59,041 bases of DNA from Fervidicella metallireducens AeB. GTDB taxonomy: Bacteria; Bacillota; Clostridia; Clostridiales; Caloramatoraceae. Location: the NCBI RefSeq assembly GCF_000601455.1, contig NZ_AZQP01000014.1, positions 1 to 59,041 on the forward strand. Reading direction: 5' to 3'. Positions 40,009 to 50,790 of the stretch are shown here, piece by piece (the stretch's first letter is position 1; every line of letters starts with the position of its first letter). The notes below the pieces were generated by a model. That model did no database searches. It was not told the origin of the DNA and saw only the letters and a program-made list of their open reading frames with translations. The translations under genes and the position numbers were made by a program.

Positions 40009-40621
40009 TTTCCATATTCATTTTTCCAACATACCAATGGTCAGTTTTTTTGCTGACATTATAAACATATTTTTCAAATCCAGTTCTTTTTAAGTTCTTA
40101 TCTGCGGAAAAATAAACAGCTACATCATGATTTTTAAATAATCCACCACTTGTAAAGAAACATACCTTAAGGTAGTCTGAAGTTTTATCTACAACTACCT
40201 TGCCATCATCATATTTTGATAAGGATTTAAATTCTTTTGGTAAATCTATGAATCCATCAGTTTCACCAACTTCAAAGGTGTTATTTTTAATCATTTCTAT
40301 TATTTGTAATCTTTTGTCCTTATTTAAGTTAAACTCTAAGTTTAACCCTATAGATCGAAGGGTTTGATTTTTTAGAAATACAAGTGATAAACTACAGAGT
40401 AAAATTAAGAAGAATAATTTTAAATTTTTGTAGACAAGAATATTAACAAAAGAATAACATATAATACCTATGCTTAAAATAAAGAATATAAACAAAATCA
40501 TTACTGTAAATGTACCGAGATAATACTCAATAAAGATGCTAAAGGAGTTGTATAATAAGATAAGAACAGGTAATAAAATAGTTGTAACAATAAATTTATT
40601 TATGTTTTCATTCTTTCTCAT
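40004..40621 (-). CDS. Hypothetical membrane protein
   Basis: 205-aa protein with three or four predicted transmembrane segments in the first ~95 residues (LLPVLILLYNSF; FTVMILFIFFILSIGIICY; LFFLILLCSLSLVFL), followed by a ~110-residue soluble, probably extracytoplasmic domain with several Lys/Asp turns. I do not recognise the family. The start ATG at 40621 is behind an AAGGAG site, so the longer frame upstream is not used. Single gene, convergent with the ACT-like gene. Confidence 0.7.
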   Translation of the reverse strand: MRKNENINKFIVTTILLPVLILLYNSFSIFIEYYLGTFTVMILFIFFILSIGIICYSFVNILVYKNLKLFFLILLCSLSLVFLKNQTLRSIGLNLEFNLNKDKRLQIIEMIKNNTFEVGETDGFIDLPKEFKSLSKYDDGKVVVDKTSDYLKVCFFTSGGLFKNHDVAVYFSADKNLKRTGFEKYVYNVSKKTDHWYVGKMNMEK

Positions 40622-40813
40622 AACATTTCTCCTTAAATTAAAATATTCAACTCCATTATAACGCATAACTAAGAAAAATACCATAAATAGTATAAAATAA
40701 AAAAATAAGTAAAATTATTATTATCATTACAATAAAAGAAATACTGTTTAAAAGTACCATAATAAGGTATAATATTGTTGGGTATAAAATTATTTAGGTT
40801 AGGAGGAATTAAA

Positions 40814-42652
40814 TTGGGGAACAACAGTAAAAGTAAAAAACTAATTTCATTGTTTATGAGTCTTATTATGTTTATTGCAGTTTTTTCACCTCAAAAAGCC
40901 TTTTCAGCTGATTTAGAAACTGGAAAGGAAGCAGCAATAAGATACATAGACATTCTATCATTTAACGACTTTCATGGTGCTTTGAAACAGGAGGGTAAAA
41001 ACATAGGAGCAGCAAATCTTGCTGGAGAGATAAAGAAGTTAAAGCAAGCTAATCCAAGTACTATAGTTGTTGCTGCAGGAGATTTATATCAAGGTAGTGC
41101 AATGTCCAATCTTCTTTATGGTAAACCGGTTTCTGAAATGTTAAAGTCATTGGGGGTTATTGCTTCAGCAGTGGGAAATCATGAGTTTGATTGGGGCATA
41201 GATAAAATAGCTTCATGGTCAAAGGATGGAGGTTTTGACTTTTTGGCTGCCAATATAGTTGATAAGAAGACAGGCAAACCTGTTGATTGGGCAAAACCTT
41301 ATAAAGTTGTTGAGGTAGATGGAGTTAAGATTGGATTTATAGGACTCGCTACTCCGGAAACAGCTTTTAAAACAAAGCCAGAAAACGTAAAGGATATTGA
41401 ATTTAAAAATCCATCAGAAGTTGCAAAACTTTGGGCTGACAAACTAAAAAATGGCGAGTTGCCAGAGGGTAAGGTTGATGTTGCAATAGCACTTACACAT
41501 TTAGGTTCAGCTGTAAATAATGGCGTAGTGACCGGTGAAGCTGCCGAGCTATGTAATAATGTAAATAACATAGATGCAGTTATATCAGGACATACACACA
41601 TGAATGTTGCAGGAAGGGTAAATGGAAAGGCAATAGTGCAAGGCTATTATAATGGAAGAAGTTTAGCAAAACTTAGTATAGGTCTTGATAAGTTTGGAAG
41701 GGTAACAGGAGTTGAACCTTCTGTAATAGATGTTTATAAACAAACAACACTGACATCAGATCCTGAAGTGAAGGCAATCTACGATAAATATTCCAAGGAA
41801 GTTGAACCAATATTAAGTGAAGTTATAGGGACAACTGATAAGGAATTAACACATGATAAGACTTCAGGTCCTTCTATACTTGGTGAATGGACATGTGATG
41901 TAATGAAGAAATCTGCTGGAGTACAAATAGCTGTAACAAATGGGGGAGGACTAAGAACTTCAATTCCTCAGGGACAAATTACAGTAGGCAAACTTTATGA
42001 GGTTATGCCATTTGATAACACCCTTGTAAAAATGAAGCTTAAGGGTTCAGATTTAAAGAAAGTAATTGAAAATGGTATTTTAAATGAAAGTATTGGATGG
42101 GTTCAAGTTTCAGGGGTAAAAGTTTACTATAATAAGAATGCTGAGGCTGGAAATAGAATTACCTCTATGAGACTGATGGATGGAACTAAGGTTGATATGG
42201 ATAAATACTATACAGTAGTTACAAATGATTTTATGGCTACTGGTGGAGATGGATATGATTTCAAGGCTGCAATTGAGGTTGTTGATACTGGAGAACCAAT
42301 CAGAGAAGCGTTAATTAAAGAAATTAAGGCTGTAAAAAATCTTTCAGTAGAAAAAATTGGTTATTTAATTGACGGAGAGGATACTACTATTGATAAACCA
42401 GTTGAAGAACCTGTAGCTCCAGCTGAACCTGCAGCAGCAAAGATAGAATCAGAAAAGAAAGAAATGGCTAAGGTAGTTTCAATTACAGCTAAAAAAGGAC
42501 TAAATGTAAGAGCGTCATATGCTAAGACCGCAAGAAAAATTGGTGCATTAAGATATGGAACAAAGGTAAAGGTAATATCTCAGCATGGAGATTGGTATGA
42601 GATTAGCTATAAGGGTAAAAAAGGTTACATTTTCAAATTATATACAAAATAA
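40814..42652 (+). CDS. UshA-type 5'-nucleotidase/metallophosphatase with SH3 domain
   Basis: Secreted nucleotidase-like enzyme of 612 aa. Residues 1-32 are a signal peptide (SLIMFIAVFSPQKAFSA). The metallophosphatase domain has NDFHGAL, AGDLYQGS, GNHEFDWG and GHTHMN. The 5'-nucleotidase C-terminal domain (about residues 330-500) includes TNGGGLRTSIPQG. After a Pro/Ala/Glu linker comes a bacterial SH3 domain (LNVRASYAKTARKIG to the end) that would bind cell wall. It would release phosphate and nucleosides from nucleotides outside the cell. TTG 40814 is preceded by AGGAGG, so I use it instead of an upstream TTG. Confidence 0.9.
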   Translation: MGNNSKSKKLISLFMSLIMFIAVFSPQKAFSADLETGKEAAIRYIDILSFNDFHGALKQEGKNIGAANLAGEIKKLKQANPSTIVVAAGDLYQGSAMSNLLYGKPVSEMLKSLGVIASAVGNHEFDWGIDKIASWSKDGGFDFLAANIVDKKTGKPVDWAKPYKVVEVDGVKIGFIGLATPETAFKTKPENVKDIEFKNPSEVAKLWADKLKNGELPEGKVDVAIALTHLGSAVNNGVVTGEAAELCNNVNNIDAVISGHTHMNVAGRVNGKAIVQGYYNGRSLAKLSIGLDKFGRVTGVEPSVIDVYKQTTLTSDPEVKAIYDKYSKEVEPILSEVIGTTDKELTHDKTSGPSILGEWTCDVMKKSAGVQIAVTNGGGLRTSIPQGQITVGKLYEVMPFDNTLVKMKLKGSDLKKVIENGILNESIGWVQVSGVKVYYNKNAEAGNRITSMRLMDGTKVDMDKYYTVVTNDFMATGGDGYDFKAAIEVVDTGEPIREALIKEIKAVKNLSVEKIGYLIDGEDTTIDKPVEEPVAPAEPAAAKIESEKKEMAKVVSITAKKGLNVRASYAKTARKIGALRYGTKVKVISQHGDWYEISYKGKKGYIFKLYTK

Positions 42653-42673
42653 ATATAAATAAGTTATTTTTAG

Positions 42674-42720
42674 AATAGTCCTGGAGTAAAATTATTTCAG
42701 GGCTATTTTTGTCATTATAA
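42674..42720 (+). terminator. Terminator after the nucleotidase gene
   Basis: ATAGTCCTGGAGTAAAATTA and TTTCAGGGCTAT pair imperfectly and are followed by TTTTT. Confidence 0.6.
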
Positions 42721-42777
42721 AAGAGGAAAAATAGTTTGCAAGAAGAATATTTAAGTAGGTTATTTTATGTTATTTAA

Positions 42778-44289
<1,512 letters not shown>

Positions 44290-44307
44290 TAACAAAGGGT
44301 GAGTGAT

Positions 44308-44871
44308 TTGAAGGGATTAGAAGAGATTTTTATTGAAAACCCTGTAATTGCAGCAATAAGAAATGATGAGGATTTGGAAAATGTTTGCGAAAGTAAAGCC
44401 AAAATTGTATTTGTATTATACGGAAATATATTAAATTTGAAGTCTATTTGCAACAAACTAAAGGAAAATAGAAAGTTTGTATTTGTCCATATAGATATGA
44501 TGGAAGGAATAAGGGGAGATTTCCTTGGTATTCAATTTATAAAAAAGGAGGCTTCTCCCTTTGGGATAATTACAACAAAGCCATCAAATATCAAATACGC
44601 AAAGCAGCTTGGACTTTGTTCAATTCAAAGAATATTTATAATTGATTCCTTCTCGCTGAAAAGCGGTATTAAAAATGTAAAGGAACAAATGCCTGATGCA
44701 ATTGAAGTTATGCCAGGGATTGCTAGTAAGATAATCGCTTCCATTGAAGATAAGGTTAACATACCTGTAATAGCAGGGGGACTTATCAGTACCAAAAAGG
44801 ACGTTGTAGAGTGTCTTTCAATGGGGGCAATGGCAGTTTCTACAAGTAATTTGGAACTGTGGAATCTGTAA
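44308..44871 (+). CDS. glpP: Glycerol-3-phosphate-responsive antiterminator
   Basis: RNA-binding antiterminator of the GlpP family (187 aa, TIM-barrel-like). It activates glp genes by preventing leader termination when glycerol-3-phosphate is present. Family features are NPVIAAIRNDEDLE, VHIDMMEGIRGD, IITTKPSNIKYAKQLGL, IQRIFIIDS and AGGLISTKKDVVE. TTG 44308 fits the AAAGGGTGA site; a GTG at 44299 would overlap it. It is co-transcribed with glpK. The terminator leader at 44984-45026 is its probable target. Confidence 0.9.
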   Translation: MKGLEEIFIENPVIAAIRNDEDLENVCESKAKIVFVLYGNILNLKSICNKLKENRKFVFVHIDMMEGIRGDFLGIQFIKKEASPFGIITTKPSNIKYAKQLGLCSIQRIFIIDSFSLKSGIKNVKEQMPDAIEVMPGIASKIIASIEDKVNIPVIAGGLISTKKDVVECLSMGAMAVSTSNLELWNL

Positions 44872-44898
44872 GAAATAGAAATATAATAATATCTGCTA

Positions 44899-44927
44899 TT
44901 GATTTAACGGATAAAAGGTGTTACAAT
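44899..44927 (+). promoter_or_regulatory. Promoter of the glpA operon
   Basis: TTGATT (44899-44904) and TACAAT (44922-44927) with a 17-base spacer, just after glpP. Confidence 0.6.
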
Positions 44928-44961
44928 TATTATAACAATTAAATCAAATTTTACAAAATTT

Positions 44962-45026
44962 AACCTGTGGCAGAGTAAATGAGAGCCATTATTTAGGATT
45001 AAGTTCTTAAATAGTGGCTTTTTTGT
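44962..45026 (+). promoter_or_regulatory. GlpP-type leader: conserved RNA segment and terminator before glpA
   Basis: A leader of roughly 120 bases carries CCTGTGGCAGAGTAAATGAG and then a hairpin (44984-44995 AGCCATTATTTA, 45008-45019 TAAATAGTGGCT) followed by TTTTTT. It is an attenuator placed between a promoter and glpA. GlpP is encoded directly upstream and is the expected antiterminator. The assignment rests on position and known GlpP biology. Confidence 0.7.
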
Positions 45027-45054
45027 TTTTGAAAAATATTAAGGGGGGAAAGAG

Positions 45055-46493
45055 ATGTTTGATATAACAATAATAGGTGGAGGCGTTATTGGATGCTCAA
45101 TAGCCAGGGAACTTTCTAAATATAAACTTAAAATATGCCTTCTAGAAAAGGAATGTGATGTGGCATGTGGTACTACCAAGGCGAATAGTGCAATAATACA
45201 TGCTGGATATGATGCAAAACCTGGAACTATGAAGCAAAAATGAACGCCTTAGGAAATCAAATGTTTGATAAACTATCAAAGGAACTGGATTTTCCATTTA
45301 AGAGAACTGGTTCTTTGGTTGTTTGTTTCAGCATTGATGAAATAGAAATCCTCAACAGGCTTTTGAAGCAGGGGGAGGAAAACGGAATAGAAGGGCTTAG
45401 AATTATAAATAAAGATGAACTGAAGAAAATGGAGCCTAACTTATCAGATGATGTTGCAGCTGCTTTATACGCTCCAACAGCTGGTATTGTTTGCCCATAT
45501 GAAATGACAATAGCACTTGCTGAAAATGCAGTTGAAAATGGAGTTGAGTTTAAATTTAATACCCTGGTAATGGATGTTAAAAAAGTCTCAGATGGATTTG
45601 AAATAAAGACGTCTGAGGGCAAAATCCATACCAGAATGGTAATAAATGCAGCAGGTATATTTGCTGATAATATAAACAATATGGTGAGTAGAAACAATAT
45701 TGAGATAATTCCACGAAAAGGGGAGTACTGCTTATTTGATAAATCTCTTGGTGGTGTAATATCAAGAACTATATTTCAAATCCCAACTAAAATGGGAAAA
45801 GGTGTTCTTGTTACCCCAACAGTTGACGGAAACTTACTTATAGGCCCCACCGCACTTAATATTTTGGATAAAGAGGATGTAACTACAACAAATGAGGGGC
45901 TTGAGTACGCTCTCAATATGGGAAAAAGAACTTTAAGAGAGCTTCCTATGGATAAAATAATATCATCCTTTGCAGGACTTAGGGCACATCCTGTTAACAA
46001 TGATTTTATAATTGGTGAGGCTGAGGATGCAAAAGGTTTTATAAATGCTGCAGGAATTGAATCACCAGGACTTTCAGCAGCACCAGCCATTGCTAAAACA
46101 ATAGAAGATATCGTTGTAAATAAGATAAAACCGAATATTAGGGAAGATTATAACCCAATAAGAAAGGGAATACCAAAGTTTAGAGAAATGAGTAATGAGG
46201 AAAGGGAAAATTTAATTAAAAATAATCCTGCATTTGGAAAAATTGTATGTCGATGTGAAATGATTACAGAAGGGGAGGTTATTGATTCTATCAAAAGACC
46301 ACTTGGGGCATCAACTTTGGATGGCGTTAAGAGGAGAACCAGAAGTGGTATGGGGAGATGTCAGGGTGGCTTTTGTACATCAAGAATAGTTGATATACTG
46401 GCAAGGGAGTTGAATATACCAATAACTGATGTTACTAAATTTGGTGGAGAGTCAAGGCTATTAACTAATAAAAATAAGGATGGAATTGAGTAG
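45055..46493 (+). CDS. glpA: Anaerobic glycerol-3-phosphate dehydrogenase GlpA-like (interrupted by frameshift)
   Basis: FAD-dependent oxidoreductase that oxidises glycerol-3-phosphate to dihydroxyacetone phosphate; about 479 aa when joined. The dinucleotide fold is at the start ([20 protein letters not shown]). The C-terminal ~100 residues form a BFD-like [2Fe-2S] domain with CRCE and GRCQGGFC, as in GlpA. The first frame stops at 45243 (KPGTMKQK). The expected text [15 protein letters not shown] continues in the next frame from about 45235. One missing G (AAGGCA read as AAGCA) explains it. The ribosome binding site is AAGGGGGG. Confidence 0.87.
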
Positions 46494-46507
46494 GTGGTGG
46501 AGAAGTT

Positions 46508-47779
46508 ATGATGGAGGTTGATGTTTTAGTAATTGGTGGCGGCCCGGCAGGACTTGCAGCAGCTCTAAGTGTAAAAGAGGAGGGAATTAATAATATATTG
46601 ATAATTGAGAGAGAAGATAAACTTGGTGGGATACTTAATCAGTGTATCCACAATGGTTTTGGACTCCACATATTTAAGGAAGAACTGACAGGCCCAGAAT
46701 ATGCCCAGAGATTTATAGACAGGATAGAGGAAAATAAAATACCATATAAACTTAATACAATGGTCATTAATATCAATAAAGAAAAGATAGTTACAGCTGT
46801 AAACAGTGTTGATGGAGTTCTTGAAATAAAGGCAAAATCAATAATACTTGCAATGGGTTGCAGGGAAAGACCAAGAGGAGCCATAAATATACCAGGTTCA
46901 AGATGTGCAGGTATATATTCAGCAGGGACAGCCCAAAAGTTTGTTAATATTAAAGGATATATGCCTGGTAAAGAGGTTGTAATCTTAGGTTCAGGTGATA
47001 TAGGGCTTATAATGGCAAGGAGAATGACACTGGAGGGAGCAAAGGTTAAATGTGTAATTGAGCTTATGCCATATTCAACAGGTTTAAAGAGAAATATTGT
47101 TCAATGTCTGGATGATTTTAATATTCCACTTAAATTCAGTCATACTGTTGTTAATATTAAGGGAAAAGAAAGGCTTCAGGGAGTAACGATTGCCAAGGTA
47201 GACGAAAACAGAAAGCCTATAATAGGGACTGAGGAATTTATTCCATGTGATACCCTCTTACTTTCAGTAGGACTAATACCTGAGAACGAATTAACAAAAT
47301 GTGCAGGTATTAAGCTTTCTAAGGTAACTTCAGGGCCAGAGGTAAATGAGAGTATGGAAACTGAAGCTGATGGAATATTTGCCTGCGGAAATGTTTTGCA
47401 TGTTCATGATTTAGTTGATTATGTAACAATGGAAAGTATTAAAGCTGGAAAGAGTGCTGCAGAATATATTAAGGGTAGCAGGATAAAAAATAAAAAAGCT
47501 ATTGTTGTAAATGCCCAATGTGGGGTCAGATATACTGTTCCTCAATATATAAATCCAGAAAACGTAAAGGATAATATTGATATTAGATTCAGGGTATCAA
47601 ATTTATATAGGGACAGTTATATATGTGTTTATTTTGATGAGAGGTTGGAGATTAAAATTAAAAAGAGAATTTTAACTCCAGGGGAAATGGAAACAGTAAC
47701 CATAAGAAAGGATGTGTTCAGCAAATATCCACAGTGTAAAAATATTACTATTAAAGTAGAAGGTGATTTAAATGGATAA
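46508..47779 (+). CDS. FAD/NAD-dependent oxidoreductase, partner of GlpA
   Basis: 423-aa pyridine nucleotide-disulfide oxidoreductase-type flavoprotein. FAD motif DVLVIGGGPAGLAAALSV at the start and the NAD(P) motif VVILGSGDIGLIMARRM near residue 158. Cysteines in LGGILNQCIHNGFG and MGCRERPRG are conserved in this family. It replaces classical GlpB in clostridial glycerol-3-phosphate operons and probably passes electrons from GlpA. It starts 14 bases after glpA and overlaps the DUF1667 gene by eight bases. Confidence 0.85.
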   Translation: MMEVDVLVIGGGPAGLAAALSVKEEGINNILIIEREDKLGGILNQCIHNGFGLHIFKEELTGPEYAQRFIDRIEENKIPYKLNTMVININKEKIVTAVNSVDGVLEIKAKSIILAMGCRERPRGAINIPGSRCAGIYSAGTAQKFVNIKGYMPGKEVVILGSGDIGLIMARRMTLEGAKVKCVIELMPYSTGLKRNIVQCLDDFNIPLKFSHTVVNIKGKERLQGVTIAKVDENRKPIIGTEEFIPCDTLLLSVGLIPENELTKCAGIKLSKVTSGPEVNESMETEADGIFACGNVLHVHDLVDYVTMESIKAGKSAAEYIKGSRIKNKKAIVVNAQCGVRYTVPQYINPENVKDNIDIRFRVSNLYRDSYICVYFDERLEIKIKKRILTPGEMETVTIRKDVFSKYPQCKNITIKVEGDLNG

Positions 47780-48146
47780 AAGGGAACTTATCTGTATCGG
47801 CTGTCCCTTAGGCTGTAGCCTGGAGGTTGATATAGAGCATAATAATGTTGTTAAAGTATCAGGAAATCAGTGTAAAAGAGGAATAGATTATGCAATGAAG
47901 GAATGTACAAACCCAACCAGGATTATTACAACAACCCTGGAGGTTATTGGCGGAAAAGATGAAATGGTGGCTGTCAAAACAGATAAGGATATACCTAAGG
48001 ATAAAATTTTTGATTGTATTAGGGTCTTAAAAAATATAAAGGTTAAAGCTCCTATTAAAATTGGTGAAATTATATATAAAAATATTCTTAATACAGGTGC
48101 CAATATAGTAGCAACAAGCAATGTATATGTATATGGGGACAGTTAA
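47772..48146 (+). CDS. DUF1667 protein, iron-sulfur subunit of the GlpA complex
   Basis: 124-aa DUF1667 protein. A cysteine cluster at the start (CIGCPLGC, then GNQCKRG) should bind an Fe-S centre. The rest is a small alpha/beta domain. It is found next to GlpA-like and flavoprotein genes in many Firmicutes and probably acts as the electron-transfer subunit, taking the place of GlpC. It overlaps the preceding gene, so translation is coupled. Confidence 0.87.
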   Translation: MDKRELICIGCPLGCSLEVDIEHNNVVKVSGNQCKRGIDYAMKECTNPTRIITTTLEVIGGKDEMVAVKTDKDIPKDKIFDCIRVLKNIKVKAPIKIGEIIYKNILNTGANIVATSNVYVYGDS

Positions 48147-48182
48147 TTATTGCTGGATTATAAAGGAGAATTCTCACCAAAA

Positions 48183-48228
48183 AAGGGCTGTTGCATTAGT
48201 AATTTCAACTGTTAGTGCAACAGCCCTT
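48183..48228. terminator. Bidirectional terminator between the glp operon and nhaC
   Basis: AAGGGCTGTTGCA pairs perfectly with TGCAACAGCCCTT. The inner TTA/TTA region forms the loop. A-rich sequence lies to the left and T to the right, so it can serve both convergent operons. Confidence 0.8.
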
Positions 48229-48236
48229 ATATATTG

Positions 48237-49571
48237 TTATAGAGGGTATGAAGTTTTTAATTCATCAGGAGATTTCAATTTAATCAGATATGTCAGCGGC
48301 AGTAAATATAAATAAAAAGCAAATGGAAGGTATCTGACAGTATCAACCATCATGGTTGATGTTGGAACAAAGGCTGCAATGTTCCAAGGTATAAGTGCAG
48401 CTAAAACTATTGCCGTATTTTCTATATCAAGGGCAAGTTCATATTTATCAATGTTTTTTTTAGTATAGGTTCTTCCCATTATCTGATTTGTAAGAACTAC
48501 AGCAATTGATTGATTGCAACCAAAGGCTGCAGTCATAATACTAACAAGTAAAGTATCTTTAAACAGACCCTTACGGGTGCTTGATTTTGAAGTAAGTTTT
48601 TCAACATTTTTAAGCATATCAGTTCCTTCAAAAATTCCCGCAAGGGAGCAGGATACAAAAACAACCAGGGAGGCTTTCCACATAGAAATTAGTCCTCCGC
48701 CTTTTATTATGGATTGAAGAGGTGTAGCTGTATCTAATTTGAATCCCATAATCATATAACTGATAAGGGCTGATATTTTGTAATTTTGAAGATATAAACT
48801 GATAATAATTGCAGTAAATATACTTAATACCATTGATATTTTCACATTGATTTTTAATAAAGAGGCAAGGAGAATAACGACTGCAGGAAGAATTACAATC
48901 CAATTTATAGTAAATATTTTAACAATATCTGTATCTATACTTTTTCCTGAAAAATTTAAAGGTTGAAAATATGAAAGTACAGCATAAAATATTACAGATA
49001 TTGCAAATGGTATATAAGAAGTTCTAAACATATTTTTAATGTTATTGAAAATATCTGTTTCAGTTAAGTTACTTACTAAATTGGCACTTGATGACATTGG
49101 AGAGCATCTATCTCCAAAGTATGCACCTGCTATAATAGCACCTGCTACCATATTTTCATTTATGTTTCCGCTTTTAGCCATAACTATAAGTGCAATACCC
49201 ACAGTACTAACAGTTCCAAGAGATGTACCCAATAAGAAAGAAACAAAGGAGCTTATTAAAAAAGCATAGAGGATAAAAAATTTGGGATTAAGAAGACGAA
49301 TGCCGTAATAAACTATTCCAGGTACAGTTCCAGATGACATCCAGATAGCAGTTATGATACCGATTAGCACAAAAATTTTAAGTACAACAAAGGATTTTTT
49401 CCCACCATTATAGGACATTATAGCTATTTCTTTTAAAGAATATTTTCTTTTGTAGGATATGATAAAAAAAATTAAATAACAGATAATTAGTGGATAACCG
49501 ATGAAAACACCTTTAATAATTGAAGTTATAAGCAATATAAAAGAACATATCATACCAATTAAAACATCCAT
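48237..49571 (-). CDS. nhaC: NhaC-family Na+/H+ antiporter
   Basis: Integral membrane antiporter of the NhaC family, 444 aa with about 12 helices. The conserved ion-path motif is visible in LLGTSLGTVSTVGIAL and AGAIIAGAYFGDRCSPMSSSANL. NhaC proteins export Na+ (some exchange malate/lactate) in return for protons. It is a single gene on the minus strand. Cation specificity cannot be read here. Confidence 0.88.
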   Translation of the reverse strand: MDVLIGMICSFILLITSIIKGVFIGYPLIICYLIFFIISYKRKYSLKEIAIMSYNGGKKSFVVLKIFVLIGIITAIWMSSGTVPGIVYYGIRLLNPKFFILYAFLISSFVSFLLGTSLGTVSTVGIALIVMAKSGNINENMVAGAIIAGAYFGDRCSPMSSSANLVSNLTETDIFNNIKNMFRTSYIPFAISVIFYAVLSYFQPLNFSGKSIDTDIVKIFTINWIVILPAVVILLASLLKINVKISMVLSIFTAIIISLYLQNYKISALISYMIMGFKLDTATPLQSIIKGGGLISMWKASLVVFVSCSLAGIFEGTDMLKNVEKLTSKSSTRKGLFKDTLLVSIMTAAFGCNQSIAVVLTNQIMGRTYTKKNIDKYELALDIENTAIVLAALIPWNIAAFVPTSTMMVDTVRYLPFAFYLYLLPLTYLIKLKSPDELKTSYPL

Positions 49572-49675
49572 AATGTCGACTCCTTTACAGTTGATTTCTA
49601 TAACATTATAGCAAATTGTAAAATCATTATTAATATAATTTTTGAAAATATCTAAAAATTCAGGAGGAGATAAAA

Positions 49676-49705
49676 ATAAAGATGTAGAAAAATCTACATC
49701 TTTAT
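49676..49705 (-). terminator. Terminator after the RAYT-like gene
   Basis: Perfect 13-bp arms ATAAAGATGTAGA/TCTACATCTTTAT with an AAAA loop. On the minus strand it follows the stop codon and is followed by TTTTTATC. Confidence 0.75.
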
Positions 49706-49706
49706 G

Positions 49707-50615
49707 TTAAATAATAAATTTTTTTCTTAATTCCTCAACAAGATAGTTATATTCTTTATTTTCTTCAACAAGTTTTAGCCCTTCTAAGAACATTTTTGAA
49801 ACCTTTGAAGATGATATATCACCTAAAATTTTGCATATTTCGTCGTTTTTTAAATGGTAATAATTTTTTAGTATAAATGCTGTTATTGCTCTGATGTCCT
49901 TAGATTCTTTAATATATTTAGAATGAAGTCTTAATCTGCTGACACCTGTATGATTTGATATAAAATCAAGAATATCCTCAATGTTGATCTGAACACTGGC
50001 TTCCTTAGCATAATATCTTTCATTAGATATTTTGCTAAAAGTTTCCATTTCCTGAATTATCTTTTCTGCATCATATTGGGAAACAAGTTCTAAATATTTT
50101 TTTCTAGCCTTTGTACTTTCTCCTATAAACTCCATTACAAATTCTTTATCTACTAAATCAAAATCATCCCTTGCACCTATATAAAGCCCAAGGCTTGAAT
50201 ACTCATATTTTTCAGGATGTTCCTCATATGTTTCAAGCTGGGAGGGACTGTTATGTATATATAATGTTAAGGCTTTAAGTTCAAGGTCATCCTTCACAAT
50301 CTTACTTCTGAATCTTTCATAAAATACGTGACCATGTCTGTTATATTTTCTATTGTATTTTCCTGAATAGCCTATATTGATACTTGACATTATGTTTGAA
50401 ATATCAGCTCCACAGGGATTTATAATAAAATGACCATATTCTCTCATTATACAATAAGCATAGATTTTAAATCCGTATACATCCTTATATTTTTTTAATA
50501 ACTCCAAATACTCAACCATATCATTTTCATCTCTAAAAAGAGGGGCATCGCTGGTACCCTTTACAACGATATAATTGATAGAATAGTTATCTTTAACTCT
50601 TGCGACTCTGGGCAT
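49707..50615 (-). CDS. REP-associated tyrosine transposase (RAYT) family protein
   Basis: 302-aa protein of the Y1 transposase (IS200/REP) superfamily in its clostridial form. It starts with MPRVARVKDNYSINYIVVKG. Residues about 1-140 are the Y1 domain: the HUH region reads YCIMREYGHFIINPCGADI, where the family usually has NHGH, so the first metal-binding His is replaced by Tyr. The tail helix EHPEKYEYSSLGLYIG contains candidate catalytic Tyr residues. The C-terminal ~90 residues resemble a DnaA-like helix-turn-helix (DISSSKVSKMFLEG). No inverted repeats or target duplication surround it, so it is probably a domesticated or inactive copy. Confidence 0.8.
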   Translation of the reverse strand: MPRVARVKDNYSINYIVVKGTSDAPLFRDENDMVEYLELLKKYKDVYGFKIYAYCIMREYGHFIINPCGADISNIMSSINIGYSGKYNRKYNRHGHVFYERFRSKIVKDDLELKALTLYIHNSPSQLETYEEHPEKYEYSSLGLYIGARDDFDLVDKEFVMEFIGESTKARKKYLELVSQYDAEKIIQEMETFSKISNERYYAKEASVQINIEDILDFISNHTGVSRLRLHSKYIKESKDIRAITAFILKNYYHLKNDEICKILGDISSSKVSKMFLEGLKLVEENKEYNYLVEELRKKFII

Positions 50616-50790
50616 TCAATTCACTCCTTATTTGTTTTTTTAAGATTATTGACAAAATAAGGATTTTTTATACATGTAAAAATAAAAGTGAAATGTCCCA
50701 TTACATAATAAAAATGTTTTTAACTAACTTAACAAGTAGGTTAAAAGCACTTTCTAATGAACATTATTGTTTTGGTATCTGGTTATCTGA

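Noticed and set aside
48121-48315. Short plus-strand frame after the DUF1667 gene
   Set aside because: It runs through the terminator hairpin and into the nhaC 3' end; there is no binding site.
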